Shown here: in pieces, positions 21,474-31,578 of the stretch
Position numbering within the stretch: the first letter of the stretch is position 1
Layout of the letters: every line of letters starts with the position of its first letter
From: Telmatactis stephensoni
Lineage: Eukaryota > Cnidaria > Anthozoa > Actiniaria > Isophelliidae
DNA length: 64,000 nucleotides
NCBI GenBank assembly: GCA_029948255.1
Contig: JALIZF010001570.1
Location: forward strand, 337,501 to 401,500
Direction of reading: 5' to 3'
The notes under the pieces: generated by a model
What the model was told of the DNA's origin: nothing
Database searches by the model: none
What the model saw: the letters and a program-made list of their open reading frames with translations, nothing else
Translations under genes and position numbers: made by a program

Positions 21474-23892
21474 ATGGACGAATTTGATAACTTATGTTTT
21501 TTTGTTGACGACGAAATCCTCCTCAGAGCTGCAGAAAGCATACCTGAGAGCGACTGTCCTTGCTTTTCCATTGACTTTGAGCCATCAAGCGAAACAACAA
21601 CAACAACAAACATTGAAGATCCAAGTTCCGAGTCCAAAGTAGTTCAAGATGAAACGCCAGACCAGTCACGCTTTCCAGTTTATACGAGCCAGGATATCAC
21701 AGACCTAAAATCATCTGCCACCAACAAGAATACAAATCGCTCCACTAAACAGTGGCTCACTGTCTTTAGCAACTGGAGACAGTCCTGTCATCTTGAAATT
21801 GACATTATCAAAATGGCGCCACAGATCTCGATGAAGTACTAGGGCAATTTTATGCTGAAGTTAAGCGCAAAGACGGTGATGATTACGAGCCAGAGTCTTT
21901 GAAAATTATGCAAAGTGCCATTGAACGCCATCTTAAAGAGAATGACTATCCAGTCGGCATTGTAAGAGGACACGAATTTCACAATTCACAGCAGATCCTC
22001 AACGCAAAAGCCATTGCATTAAGCCAACAAGGAAAGGGCAAAAGGCCAAACAAGTCCCAGTCTTTAAATCCAGACGAAGAATCCACACTGTGGTCCAAAG
22101 GAGAGCTCAGAGACACCAATGCCATGGTATTAACCAATACCAATTTCAAGAACTTGACAGAACAGCTTGGACTGAGAGGACACCAGGAACACTATGATGC
22201 ATACGTCGAGGACTTTCGCATTAGAAACCATGAGGATGGCAGTGTGTCGGTAGAATTTGAAGAAAACCCAACGAAAACTAGAAGTGGTGGTCTCAGTATA
22301 AAACGCAGAACATCTAAGCAAATAATGTGGAGCACCAATGGAGGAGAGAAAGACCTCGTAAGACTCTTCAAACTTTGGCTGTCAAAATGACTGGTTGGCA
22401 TGAAGGACAACGGTCCCCTGTATCTTGGCATCATACAGCGTCCAAAAACATCTGACGTTTGGTATTCTTAAGGACGTTCGCGGGCATTGTTCACGCGCAC
22501 TTTTACAGCGCAGGCTAGCGCGCGCTCAACTAAATCCAAGATGGCGGCCGTAAAACAATATTTTTTCGATAATTCCTTTTTTTCTTTTTTTGAAGAAAAA
22601 ATTGTTCATGTTTGTAGGAAAAATTAAAATAATGGTAATTCAAGGTTGAAAAAAATTCTTTTGGTTGAAAAAGCGCAGAAAAAAGAAAGAAAAAGACAAA
22701 AAAGGAACCCACGAAACCCAGTCTCCGCTCGGTATTCAAGATGGCGAGCGGATTGCCGGATTTTGACGTGAAATATTTCAAAAACGAACACGGTGACCCC
22801 CAATTTTTTAAATCTTAAAGTAAGGAAATTCTCAAAGACTAAAACATATTTAAATTTTAAAAAAATCTAAACACACAATTTTTTGCTACAGCCGTTTTTC
22901 GTTAAAATTTCACCCTACATAGTAGCGAACGCCGCGCGATTTGGATAGCAACGCACGGAAGAAAACGGCTCATAAAAAATCTAGATTGCTTTTAATTGAC
23001 GTAGTTTTTGATGATTTTTGTTTGAAATAGTCTAATCATGTTCTTAAAGAAGTTTTTTCTGGTAAAAAGCTTTTATCAATCTTAAACGACCACTGCTTTG
23101 TCTGGTATACGCATTCGATTTGTCTTCGATTTATCGTCATTTTTGTTGACTTAATAGCTCAGAAACGAAAACGGTGACCCCCCTTTTTTATTTGCTTTTT
23201 TAATTCAGCATACCATAAAGTGCTTTTATGCCAATTTTAAAGAAAATCTAAACACAGGATCATTTGCCCGCGAACGTCCTTAAGTTAGAATGGGTGAAAA
23301 TACTATTGGAAAGATAGTTAAGACCATGGCAGCATGCTTGACAACTGACAAAAAGATAACAAACCACAGCATGAAAACTTTGGTCTCTAAACTAAAGAAA
23401 GCTGGCCATCCACGTCACATCCTCAAAGAAATTACAGGACATGCTCGTGAATCTTCATTAGATGACTACAACGAAGTTGATGAATTCCAACGAAGAGAAA
23501 TATCTCATGTTATCAGTGGATATGCTCAAAAATCCAGTACTACCGGGAGTACAAGTACTGAACAACAAAGAACGCCATTACATCCAATCTCACAGAACGT
23601 CCCCCAAGTTGCAGCTGTCACTACTTTGCAGAATTATTCTACCTTGAGCTCCTTCCCACATAATCAAAGTCAGTTTTATCCAAACTTGAATCCTGGATCA
23701 ACACCCTTTCCACTTCTACAGCACAGCTTCAATCCGATGTTTTGTGATCAGAGAGCCATGGTGCCATTTTCAAGCCCAGAAACAGGTCAGAAGTACACTG
23801 GTTGCGCATTCAACTACTTTGCCAACGAACAAAAAGAACCAACAAAGAAGAGAAGACGTGCTTTCATTCTTGACTCTGATGACGAAGATTAA
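21474..23892 (+). pseudogene. inactivated Crypton tyrosine recombinase
   Basis: Homologue of the 18122 gene, starting MDEFDNLCFF at 21474. Four independent lesions are visible. A 1-nt deletion near 21820 breaks the frame. A TGA at 22388-22390 replaces the CGA Arg codon of copy 1 (a CpG-type transition). An 808-bp TIR element is inserted at a TTAA (22468-23283), whose restored target would read TCT TAA, itself a stop. Finally, codon loss in TNHSM-KTL (about 23370) removes the catalytic Arg equivalent to Arg375. The Tyr (SLDDYNEVD) is retained. The C-terminus again ends with KKRRR plus an acidic tail. It is not functional. Confidence 0.85.
22472..23279. mobile_element. 808-bp TIR element with TTAA duplication (family C)
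   Basis: Begins GGACGTTCGCGGGCA and ends with the perfect complement TGCCCGCGAACGTCC, flanked by TTAA at 22468-22471 and 23280-23283. It sits inside the copy-2 recombinase gene, so the pre-insertion frame is known from copy 1. No convincing ORF; gtgaccccc occurs twice inside (about 22793 and 23173). Confidence 0.85.
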
Positions 23893-24162
23893 ATTTGAAG
23901 GAATTTTGAACAGTATAAACAGTTTTTTCACTTACATTAGAATGTTGAAATTGCTGTCGTGAGCAGCTTTGTTATGACAGTTTACCATGTGACATGATGT
24001 ATTATGTAAGGTCACGTGAGCATTGTTATAAATATTCTTGTATTTCCACTTCCGGTTATAAAACTTATAATTCAAAAACAGCCTATTAAAGATAACACTT
24101 GAAAAATACCCCATATTATTAAGTGAGCAATATTGTAGATTTCAAAATGGATATGATTAATT

Positions 24163-24305
24163 GGTAAATTGAACTTCGTGTCGTGCAATTTTGGTTTGAA
24201 ATCACACTCGTGATTAACAAATTGCACTCCCGCTACGCGGTCGTGCAATTTTGTAATAACTCGTGTAATTTCAAACCAAATTCACCCCACTCAGTTCGAT
24301 TACCA
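24163..24305. repeat. palindrome at the 3' end of Crypton copy 2
   Basis: Counterpart of 20037-20178, with the same cccgctacgcggtcgtg centre. It has several base differences, including a lost pairing near 24290. Confidence 0.7.
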
Positions 24306-24914
24306 TTATAAATTTCTTGGCACACATTTCACACTCCCAATCAATGGTTTTCTCTTCCCGGACGGCAGACTAGCATTCTGCCTGGGTTATCCCAGTGCCA
24401 CAAGTCCTGTGTGTACAGCCGCTTAAGTGATCCCCGTTGCTTAAGCGATCCCCGCCGCATAAATGATTCCCAAATCGCTGGTTAAATGATCCCCACCGCT
24501 TAAATGATCCCCAATAGCCACTTATATGATCCCCGGAATTTTTTGATTTGGAATACGGATTACTGAACGACAAAAGAAATGTGCAGAATTTCAGTACATT
24601 CTTATCAAAATCGTTTCCTTCTTTTTGTAAATAGTGGGGTATTGTTATATTAATAATCTTTCAAGTAATTCAACTGGAAGTACATGTCTATTTTATAACG
24701 GCAAAATTAACTCATTCAACCAGAAGTACATGTCTTGACGATTGTGACCTTTGAGTCAGCAGCTGTAGCGTATCTTTGTGCCATTTTGGTTAGTTTTAGT
24801 CAGTAGCACAGTAAAGATCTAGAAATGCACTTTTTCACCACAAGGTTTTATATTATAGTTTGCATTGGCGTTTTAATCGCTAATTCTGTGTCTCTTGAAT
24901 CGGATTCAGAACCT

Positions 24915-25052
24915 AATAGGCCCCTTGCAGCATGTCGGAATGCAGCTCAATTTGGAGGGCAAAACAATAGGTTCCAGTTCTCTGGACATTGAAATTCTTT
25001 TGTTTTGCCCTCCAAATTGAGCTGCATTCCGACGTGCTGCAAGGGGCCTATT
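24915..25052. repeat. 138-bp hairpin with ~53-bp near-perfect arms
   Basis: aataggccccttgcagcatg... (24915-24967) pairs with 25000-25052, one-base differences only. Looks like a separate miniature fold-back element nested in the 24395-25620 element. Confidence 0.75.
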
Positions 25053-25093
25053 CAAACCGAGCTGAAAAAAATGAGGTAAGTTTGAATATCTAT

Positions 25094-25220
25094 TTTGTAT
25101 TTGAGAGGGGATTTTTTTCAAGTTAGAGCAGTGAACGACAAAACTCTTGAGTCGAAGAATAGCTGTTGTACAAAACTAAAATCATTTCTGTCAGAAAAAG
25201 TTGTCTGTAAGTAGTTTCAT
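25094..25220. mobile_element. fragment of TTAA miniature element family A
   Basis: Matches the reverse complement of the right end of 3343-3798 (gaggggatttttttcaag...) for about 125 bases, then diverges. No intact flanking TTAA. Confidence 0.65.
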
Positions 25221-26057
25221 AAATCATCGTGGATTGAACTCGTATTGACACGAATGCGAAAGGATGGCGAATGGGCTGACTGGATCATTGTATGGGCAAT
25301 GTCAAATACGCTTCATAGACATCGCATTCCACCAGCGGGAGAGAATCAGTAAACAAGAAAGATTGTTTGTTTAGTTATTGCCATGTAGACACTTACAACG
25401 TTTGTAGTCCACAGTCCTGAGGGTCCAGATCCTTTTTTTTTTCTCCAGGGATTATTTAAGCGGCGAATGGGGATCATTTAAGCAGCGGGGATCATTGAAG
25501 CGGCGATATGGGGATCATTTAAGTGGCTGGGATCATTTAAGTGGCGATATGGGGATCATTTAAGTGGCGGGGATCACTTAAGCGGCAGAGATCACTTAAG
25601 CGGCTGTACACTGTGGCACCAACGATCGCATTTGTCACATAACAGGGCCTGTTGATGATTGGTGACTGGATGGTCACAATTTAAGGACAGACTAGTCATG
25701 TTGAAAGAAAATTTGTTTGAAATAGGTTTCACTTTGCTACAACAAGTAAGATGATGCAAGATGAAATGGAACATTTTGGTTCCCCTTTTATAGCCATTTG
25801 CGGATTGAAAAGTAACAATGAAACTCAGTTGATTGGTTAAGTCCAAACTTGCCAAATTATTCCTGTGGGAGGCCCAGTTTTAATAGTGAGTTTTGTAATC
25901 CACGCATTTACCGTTTGCCTTAAGTGTCTGTTATGATAAATGTAATCAACAAACAAAAACGATGTGAGGCCTGTTGTTTTCACTGAACAATGGGGACATA
26001 TAGAGATGGTGTCCTTGGATCAGCAAAGGGACGAAAACATTTACTGCTGCATGTTAA

Positions 26058-26871
26058 GGTGACTGGCTACTATTGGAAAAAATAATGAAAAATCGTTTAA
26101 ACCACAATTTTCTGGAGCGAAATTTAATGCTGATCCCAAAAACGTGCTCGTTTTTGAGATAATCAGCATTGAATGACTGCCTATGTCCGAATTTTTGAGT
26201 CAAAATCGCTCAACCGGAAGTGAATAGAAAAAATATATACAATTCAAGAAATAACAGTTCTACAACTACTTCAATTGCACAAATATTAGATTATGTCGTA
26301 TTCTTTGTTATGGTATGGATAATTTTGATGTGACAGCGAAAAAATACCTTCCTTTTACATATTTTGTTTGTCACGTCTCAACAAAAATTATCGTAAGTTC
26401 GAACAAATTTCCCTACAAAAATCCAATTTTTCATAGGCTAGAATAATGAACTTTTTTTCAAAATTTGATATGACATAGATTTTAACATGTGGTTTTAATT
26501 AAGCGAATAAAAAGTATATGGTCCTGTGCAAAATTAGCTTGTTTCATGCCCATGAAGTTGCTAAAAAGGCCAAAAAATGCCTTCCGGAAGTGCCGCCACC
26601 TTGAAAATGACGTGACAGCGCGAGCTCTATTCAAATTTTGTTGACGAAAACAAGCGCGCGCTCACTGTTTTTTCCTAAAAAGAAAACATTTTTGCTTATT
26701 TTTCTAATTATTTTGCTTGTTAAAATCATTGAAAACTATTTTGAAACTAAATTTTGTCAAGAAACTTTGGTTTCCCAGCATTCGTGGCCATTTGCTAGAA
26801 TCTCCACGCGCTCTGACGTCCTGAGCGCAAATGTGCGCAGTAGGCTAAAATTTCTGTGGTAGCCAGTCACC
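26058..26871. mobile_element. 814-bp TIR element with TTAA duplication (family D), copy 1
   Basis: Begins GGTGACTGGCTAC and ends GTAGCCAGTCACC, flanked by TTAA at 26054-26057 and 26872-26875. A second copy in opposite orientation is at 51146-51864. Short open frames shared by both copies are by-products of repeat conservation. Confidence 0.85.
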
Positions 26872-27439
26872 TTAAAGTCGCTTCACATGCAATGATTTCA
26901 GTTAAAATACAATTTCTATTTTTTTCATAGTTGAACTTGTTTCAGTGATAATTCATTTCAGTACAAGAGAAGATATCATTCTTATCCACCATCACACTTT
27001 GGTGACAGTGTTTTCATGACGCAATGTATTCAACAACAGAAATCTTGAACTGGAGTTGTTTCGAGACAACTTTTCCTGGTCAACACTAAAATAACGCCAA
27101 ACATACTTTAAATTCTTAAAAGATGCAAAGTCGTGCTATTTCCATTGAAAATTTTGTGGAAAAAAACATTGGCCATTATGCAAAATCTGAAATTGATCCA
27201 ACATTTTCGAGACAACATAACCATTGGCGTAAAGGTGCGAAGTCAGATTGAGCCACGCAAAGAAAAGGCTTTTAATTAGGTAATGCTGTGTGTATTTTTG
27301 TATGCCGACTGAAAAATCAATGATGGCCATATTCAAGACTTTTAATTTGGAATAACAGGCAAACAGTTAGTTTTCCAAGTTGTAAATGAAGATTAAGAAA
27401 CGATTTTCCAAGACAGTTTGTTATTTGTCTGTTAATTGT

Positions 27440-27890
27440 TATTTGACTGGCAGTTGTTTCAAGACAAGCACGTTAGCACTTCGTAAATTACTATCGTAAT
27501 CGATCTCTTACACATTAGCGCTTGGTAAGTTTGATCTCTTACTTAACAGTCATGATTTATAAGTTTGAAATGATCACAAATACATAAATAAATGTTGACT
27601 TAAAGGTCATTACCAATCTTTAAAATGGAGAAATTTGTCGGCAGTTGTTTCGAGACACGTCACGTAAGCGCTTCGTAAGCTCGATCTCTTACTTGGCAGT
27701 CAGGATTTATAAGTTTGAAATCACAAATATATAAATAAGACTTGACTTTAAGGTCATTACCAAGCTTTAAAAGAACTAATAACGGAGACATTTATCGGCA
27801 GTCGATTCGAGACAAGTCACGACTTAGTGCTCCTGAGTATTATTTAGTTATATTTGTCGGTGGTCGTTTCGAGACAAGTCACTGCGTAAG
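27440..27890 (+). repeat. ~150-160-bp tandem repeat, about three copies
   Basis: Same unit as 17343-17750 (ggcagttgtttcgagacaag core, cttcgtaa and gatctcttac segments). Units start at about 27460, 27610 and 27760. Confidence 0.7.
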
Positions 27891-28099
27891 TTTGGTTGTT
27901 GGTTGTCAAAAAATTATAAATTACTAAAATCCATGTTATTATTGCTATTGCCATCACTATTATTACTCGGGCTTCCGTAGGAATGCCCGAGTTATAAATT
28001 GGGCTTCGTTATTTTTTTTTTTGTTGTTTGCCTTCAGTCACAAATCGCAGTTTAGGCACTAAAGCGCATGCGTATAGATAGAAAGGCGCATGCGTCGAG

Positions 28100-28194
28100 A
28101 GGTATATACTTCATGATTGTCCTAAATAGTAGCTTCTTTACTTGAGAAGTACAGAGCGACTATACGGCACTCAAAACCATGAAGTATATACCTA
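28100..28194. repeat. 95-bp inverted repeat (aggtatatacttcatg arms)
   Basis: 16-bp perfect arms at 28100-28115 and 28179-28194. A small open frame just downstream (28253-28522) has no recognisable domain and I do not annotate it. The rest of 27891-29030 shows nothing I can name. Confidence 0.6.
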
Positions 28195-29030
28195 AATAAG
28201 CGTCAAAAGCACATGGTCATCATGGCGGCCTAGTCTTCGCTGCGGCGTAAGTATGGATATATATAAAGTCCAAACCACGCTCAAAACACAGACAAGGCAC
28301 ACACCTGTTCGCGGTAGACCCACACTAAAAGATGGCGAGCGTTTTCGGAACGGGTCGATCCGCGAACTTTACGAGAGATCAATTTACGAGCGAACATTTT
28401 TGAGTTTGTTTACGAACGTATTCGTTGAACTAATACCCAAGTCATCTAAATTGTATTGCTATTTGAAAGCTAAAAACCAAGAAAATAAAGGAAAGTTTGT
28501 GCTTAAATTCAACGTAGTCTAATAATTATAGTTAAAACATAGAGCAGTTAAAACATAGAGCAGTAGTTTTCATCTTTATATTTAATGATCACGAACTGTG
28601 AATCAATTCTGCTAATAATCCGTGTTGTATTAAAGTTGGTTTGTTTCAAGGCAGGCAGAATTACCAACAATTCTTCTGTAAGTAAATGATTGGATTGTCA
28701 CTCGGAAATGTGTTAGTTGGATGTGAATGCTTCTGCGAGTGTAAAAATTTCAGATCTTAAAAATTCCAAGCCCTCAGCGTGATTTGAGCCTACATTCGGA
28801 TTTCCGGTCCGACGCTCAAGCATTAACCCTTCACATAAACTGATAAACAGATAAACTTTAAAATACATTTATTTGTCTCTTCAAATAATTGTAAAAGTTG
28901 TTGTTATTAATAAAGCAAATAATTGATAGTACACTACAGAAGTCAAATAAGTTAGTATGAAAAATCCATTTCACGGGTAGTGACTAGAAACAAATTAAAA
29001 ATCAATTTTTAATCTGATGGGTCTTTCTTA

Positions 29031-29288
29031 CCTAGGCTCCAGGGGTTTATTATTCGCTTTCTTTAGAGAGTTTTTCTCTTATCAAGTAAATAAATGTCGG
29101 AAGGAGACAATAAGGGCACGCTTTAATTGGAGCCCAGCTCTGTTGCGTGTCCCTCACCTTTATATATTTTATATTTTCATTTATTATTTTATTTTTATTT
29201 TTATTTGTTGTTTTAATTCTATTATTGGTGAAAGTTTAGTAAATAAATAAATAAATAAATAAATAAACCCCTGGAACCCAGGGTAGGT
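29031..29288. repeat. short inverted-repeat element with an (AAAT)n tract
   Basis: cctaggctccaggggtttat (29031-29052) is inverted at 29265-29285, with a (TAAA)n run at 29240-29267. Flanks share a gtctttc motif. A miniature element; class uncertain. 29289-30241 beyond it is without recognisable features apart from a degenerate ctcgtgcccaggc repeat motif at about 29449. Confidence 0.5.
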
Positions 29289-30241
29289 CTTTCTCGAAAA
29301 GAAGGCTAAGCCTGTATAAATGCGCTTTTAGGTCAAAGAGCACAGCAGAATTTAAAACAAATGGAGAATTTAAAGGGACAATGTTAACAAAGAGAACTCA
29401 TGATTTACTACATAGAAAGCCCGAGTTCACGCAGCTATGCGTCTTGTTACTCGTGCCCAGGCCTTTAGGCCGGGAACGAGTTATAAACTGCAAATGTTTT
29501 TTTTTCTCTGTTCGCCGCCAGAAGAGGCCTTTCTTGCTCAATCGGTCACGTGTTAAAGCTCCTGATTGGTTAAGAGCGCAAGAAACAATGCCCTTCATTC
29601 ATCACCTTTGAGCGAGTGCGAACTCTTCGAAGGTCTTCGAAGTGAACGCCAGTCAGGAACTTTAGGAATGCAAGATGGTAGACAGCCCAAAAAATAGCTT
29701 TCAGAGACAGGCTTTTCCAGCAGTGAGACAATAGAAAATGGAGCTTTTAACTCGAGATATACCTAGACACTTATAAGAGCTTCAGAATGGGCTGTTATTT
29801 TGAGCTTGATCTCCAATACTTTGACCAAATATCGAACTCTCAATGGAGTACTTGAAAACTGAAGCTCTCGCGACTCGGAGCAATTCCTTTGAGCTGGAAA
29901 TCTACGAATTTCTCACCCTACATGTTGCTAAACGAACGCATATAGAGGCAAGTCAATTATATTTTTCATTCAAGCATTCAAGAGATCTTGAGAGGTTTTT
30001 GTAATGAAGTTTAACACAATTCTGGCCAGACAATTTATATTTATATATTTTCATGGAACCAAGGCTCTATTTGACCTGATGCGTTTGGTCACGTAATAGA
30101 TAAAACATCTGAAACGAAAAAATACACAATTTGTTATTGTGTCAAAAACATCGTTGTAGAAGTCTTTACAGCAAACAATTGAGATATATAGTGAAATAAA
30201 AAGTTGAATAAACTGGTATATTTTTGCATGTTGGGACAAAG

Positions 30242-30329
30242 TGTAATGTAGTTGGGTTACCTGTGTATTATGGGATGCGGAGAGAGCATGTGGACAGTGT
30301 TAGTAAAGTCTGAATCAAGGTACACTTCA
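30242..30329 (+). repeat. 5' LTR (88 bp)
   Basis: TGTAATGTAGTTGGG... to ...ACTTCA. Unusually short for an LTR. One base differs from the 3' copy (T/C near 30292). Confidence 0.9.
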
Positions 30330-30360
30330 TTGGCGATGAGGAGACAATAAACTAACGAAA

Positions 30361-31578
30361 ATGGCATCGCAGTTCACATTTGGACGAGTGGAAGCTTTTG
30401 ACGAGAATGTGGAGACATGGGAGCATTACACGGAAGGATTAGGACAGTATTTTGTGGCAAACGGCATTGGAGACGAAAAGGATGACGAGAAAGCGAGGAG
30501 GCGCGTCATTTTGTTAAGTGTTTGTGGCGCCAAGATTTATAAACTCATGAGTGACCTGTTGGCTCCAACCAAACCATCAGATAAGTCGTATAAGGAGTTG
30601 GTAGACCTAGTCCAAAACCAGTTAGCCCCAAAACCGTCGGAGATTGTTCAGAGATTCAAGTTTCATAGCAGGTCTCAGGAAGGAGGCGAGACAGTCGCTG
30701 AATATGTCGCGGCACTGAGGAATTTGGCAGAACACTGCGATTTTAAAGACACGTTGGAAATACTGATCAGAGATTATATGCGGGATTAAATATGAGCGAA
30801 TTAAACGGAGACTCCTGTCTGAAGAGAACCTAACCTACAAGAAGACATATGATCTGGTCCTTTCGATGGAAATGGCGGGAAAAAACATGGAAGATTTTAC
30901 ACAAACAAGACGACAAAGAAGTACACAGAGTTACCAGTCAACCCAGACAACAACATGAGGTAGCCATAGAGCGAGTTACAGGAAAGAAACAGAAACAAGA
31001 GTTAGAGAATCGTGTTATAGATGTGGAGGAAAATCATAGCCCAAAAAGGCTGTAAGTTTCAAAACTTGGAGTGTTTTGCATGCACAACAGTGGGCCATAT
31101 TCGGGCCAAATGTCCCCACAAGGGAAAAGAGTCAGAGAAGTTCGGGACACCAGGACCCCAAGGGCCTGGGAAAAGTCCAAATAGAGGATTCCCCTCAACC
31201 GTAAACCAGATAGGGGAGGAAACTGATAAGTCTGAAGAGGATATGTACCCCATGTACACACTACAAAACGGCCAAAACAAAAACAACCCTTATCATGTTA
31301 CCGTTCAAGTAATTGGGTCAGATGTAACCATGGAAATTGACACTGGGGCATCAGTGACAGTGATGAGTGAAACTTTGTTCCGAAAACTATGCCCTGACAA
31401 CAAATCTTTCAGTTTAAAACCTGCAAAAACCAAACTACAAACATATACAGGGGAGGAGATTGCAGTGCTTGGTCAGAGTGAAGTGCCTGTTAAGTATCAA
31501 GAGAGAGTGAAAGTGTTACCTGTGGTGATCATCGAGAGGGTCCTTCCTTGCTTGGCCGCAATTGGCTGCGAGAGATAA
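30361..31578 (+). pseudogene. gag and protease region of the Gypsy element, frameshifted
   Basis: Starts Met at 30361 (ASQFTFGRVEAFDENVETW), a typical Gypsy gag opening. The frame stops at 30789, resumes one frame over at about 30790-30950, and shifts again before the nucleocapsid. The zinc knuckle CFACTTVGHIRAKC (C-x2-C-x4-H-x4-C, about 31072-31113) is intact; a preceding CYRCGGKS half-knuckle is split by a frameshift at about 31045. The aspartic protease active site DTGASVTV is at about 31339-31362. At least three frame breaks lie in gag, so a full Gag cannot be made from this copy. Confidence 0.8.

Larger units (their letters stand above)
21204..24305 (+). mobile_element. Crypton-like element, copy 2 (inactivated)
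   Basis: Same layout and orientation as copy 1: inverted repeat aattatatccattttgaaat (21204-21225, complement at 24135-24159), recombinase gene, then the 3' palindrome. It is interrupted by an 808-bp TTAA element at 22472-23279. Sequence similarity to copy 1 is clear in protein but modest in flanks, so the two are related family members and not a recent duplication. Confidence 0.65.
24395..25620. mobile_element. TIR element built on iterated GGGGATCATTTAAGCGGCG units
   Basis: The left end gtgccac...tgtacagccgcttaag is inverted at the right end (gcggctgtacactgtggcac). Subterminal regions consist of about six (24420-24540) and eight (25445-25605) iterations of a gatcccc-x-gcttaaat unit in opposite orientation. 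Inside are a perfect hairpin element (24915-25052) and a fragment of family A (25094-25220). No gene. Probably a non-autonomous DNA transposon whose iterons bind a transposase (inference). Confidence 0.65.

Noticed and set aside
24420..25605. CRISPR-like or iteron origin
   Set aside because: Units are irregularly spaced, lie in two opposite-orientation clusters at the ends of a TIR element, and no cas or rep gene is present.
26638..26862. Hydrophobic ORF, also found in inverted form at 51233-51439
   Set aside because: Both lie in the family D TIR element and consist of AT-rich repeat sequence; no start context or domain.
28253..28522. 89-codon ORF near a cluster of ATG-containing, GC-richer sequence
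   Set aside because: No domain or splice signals; composition compatible with chance.
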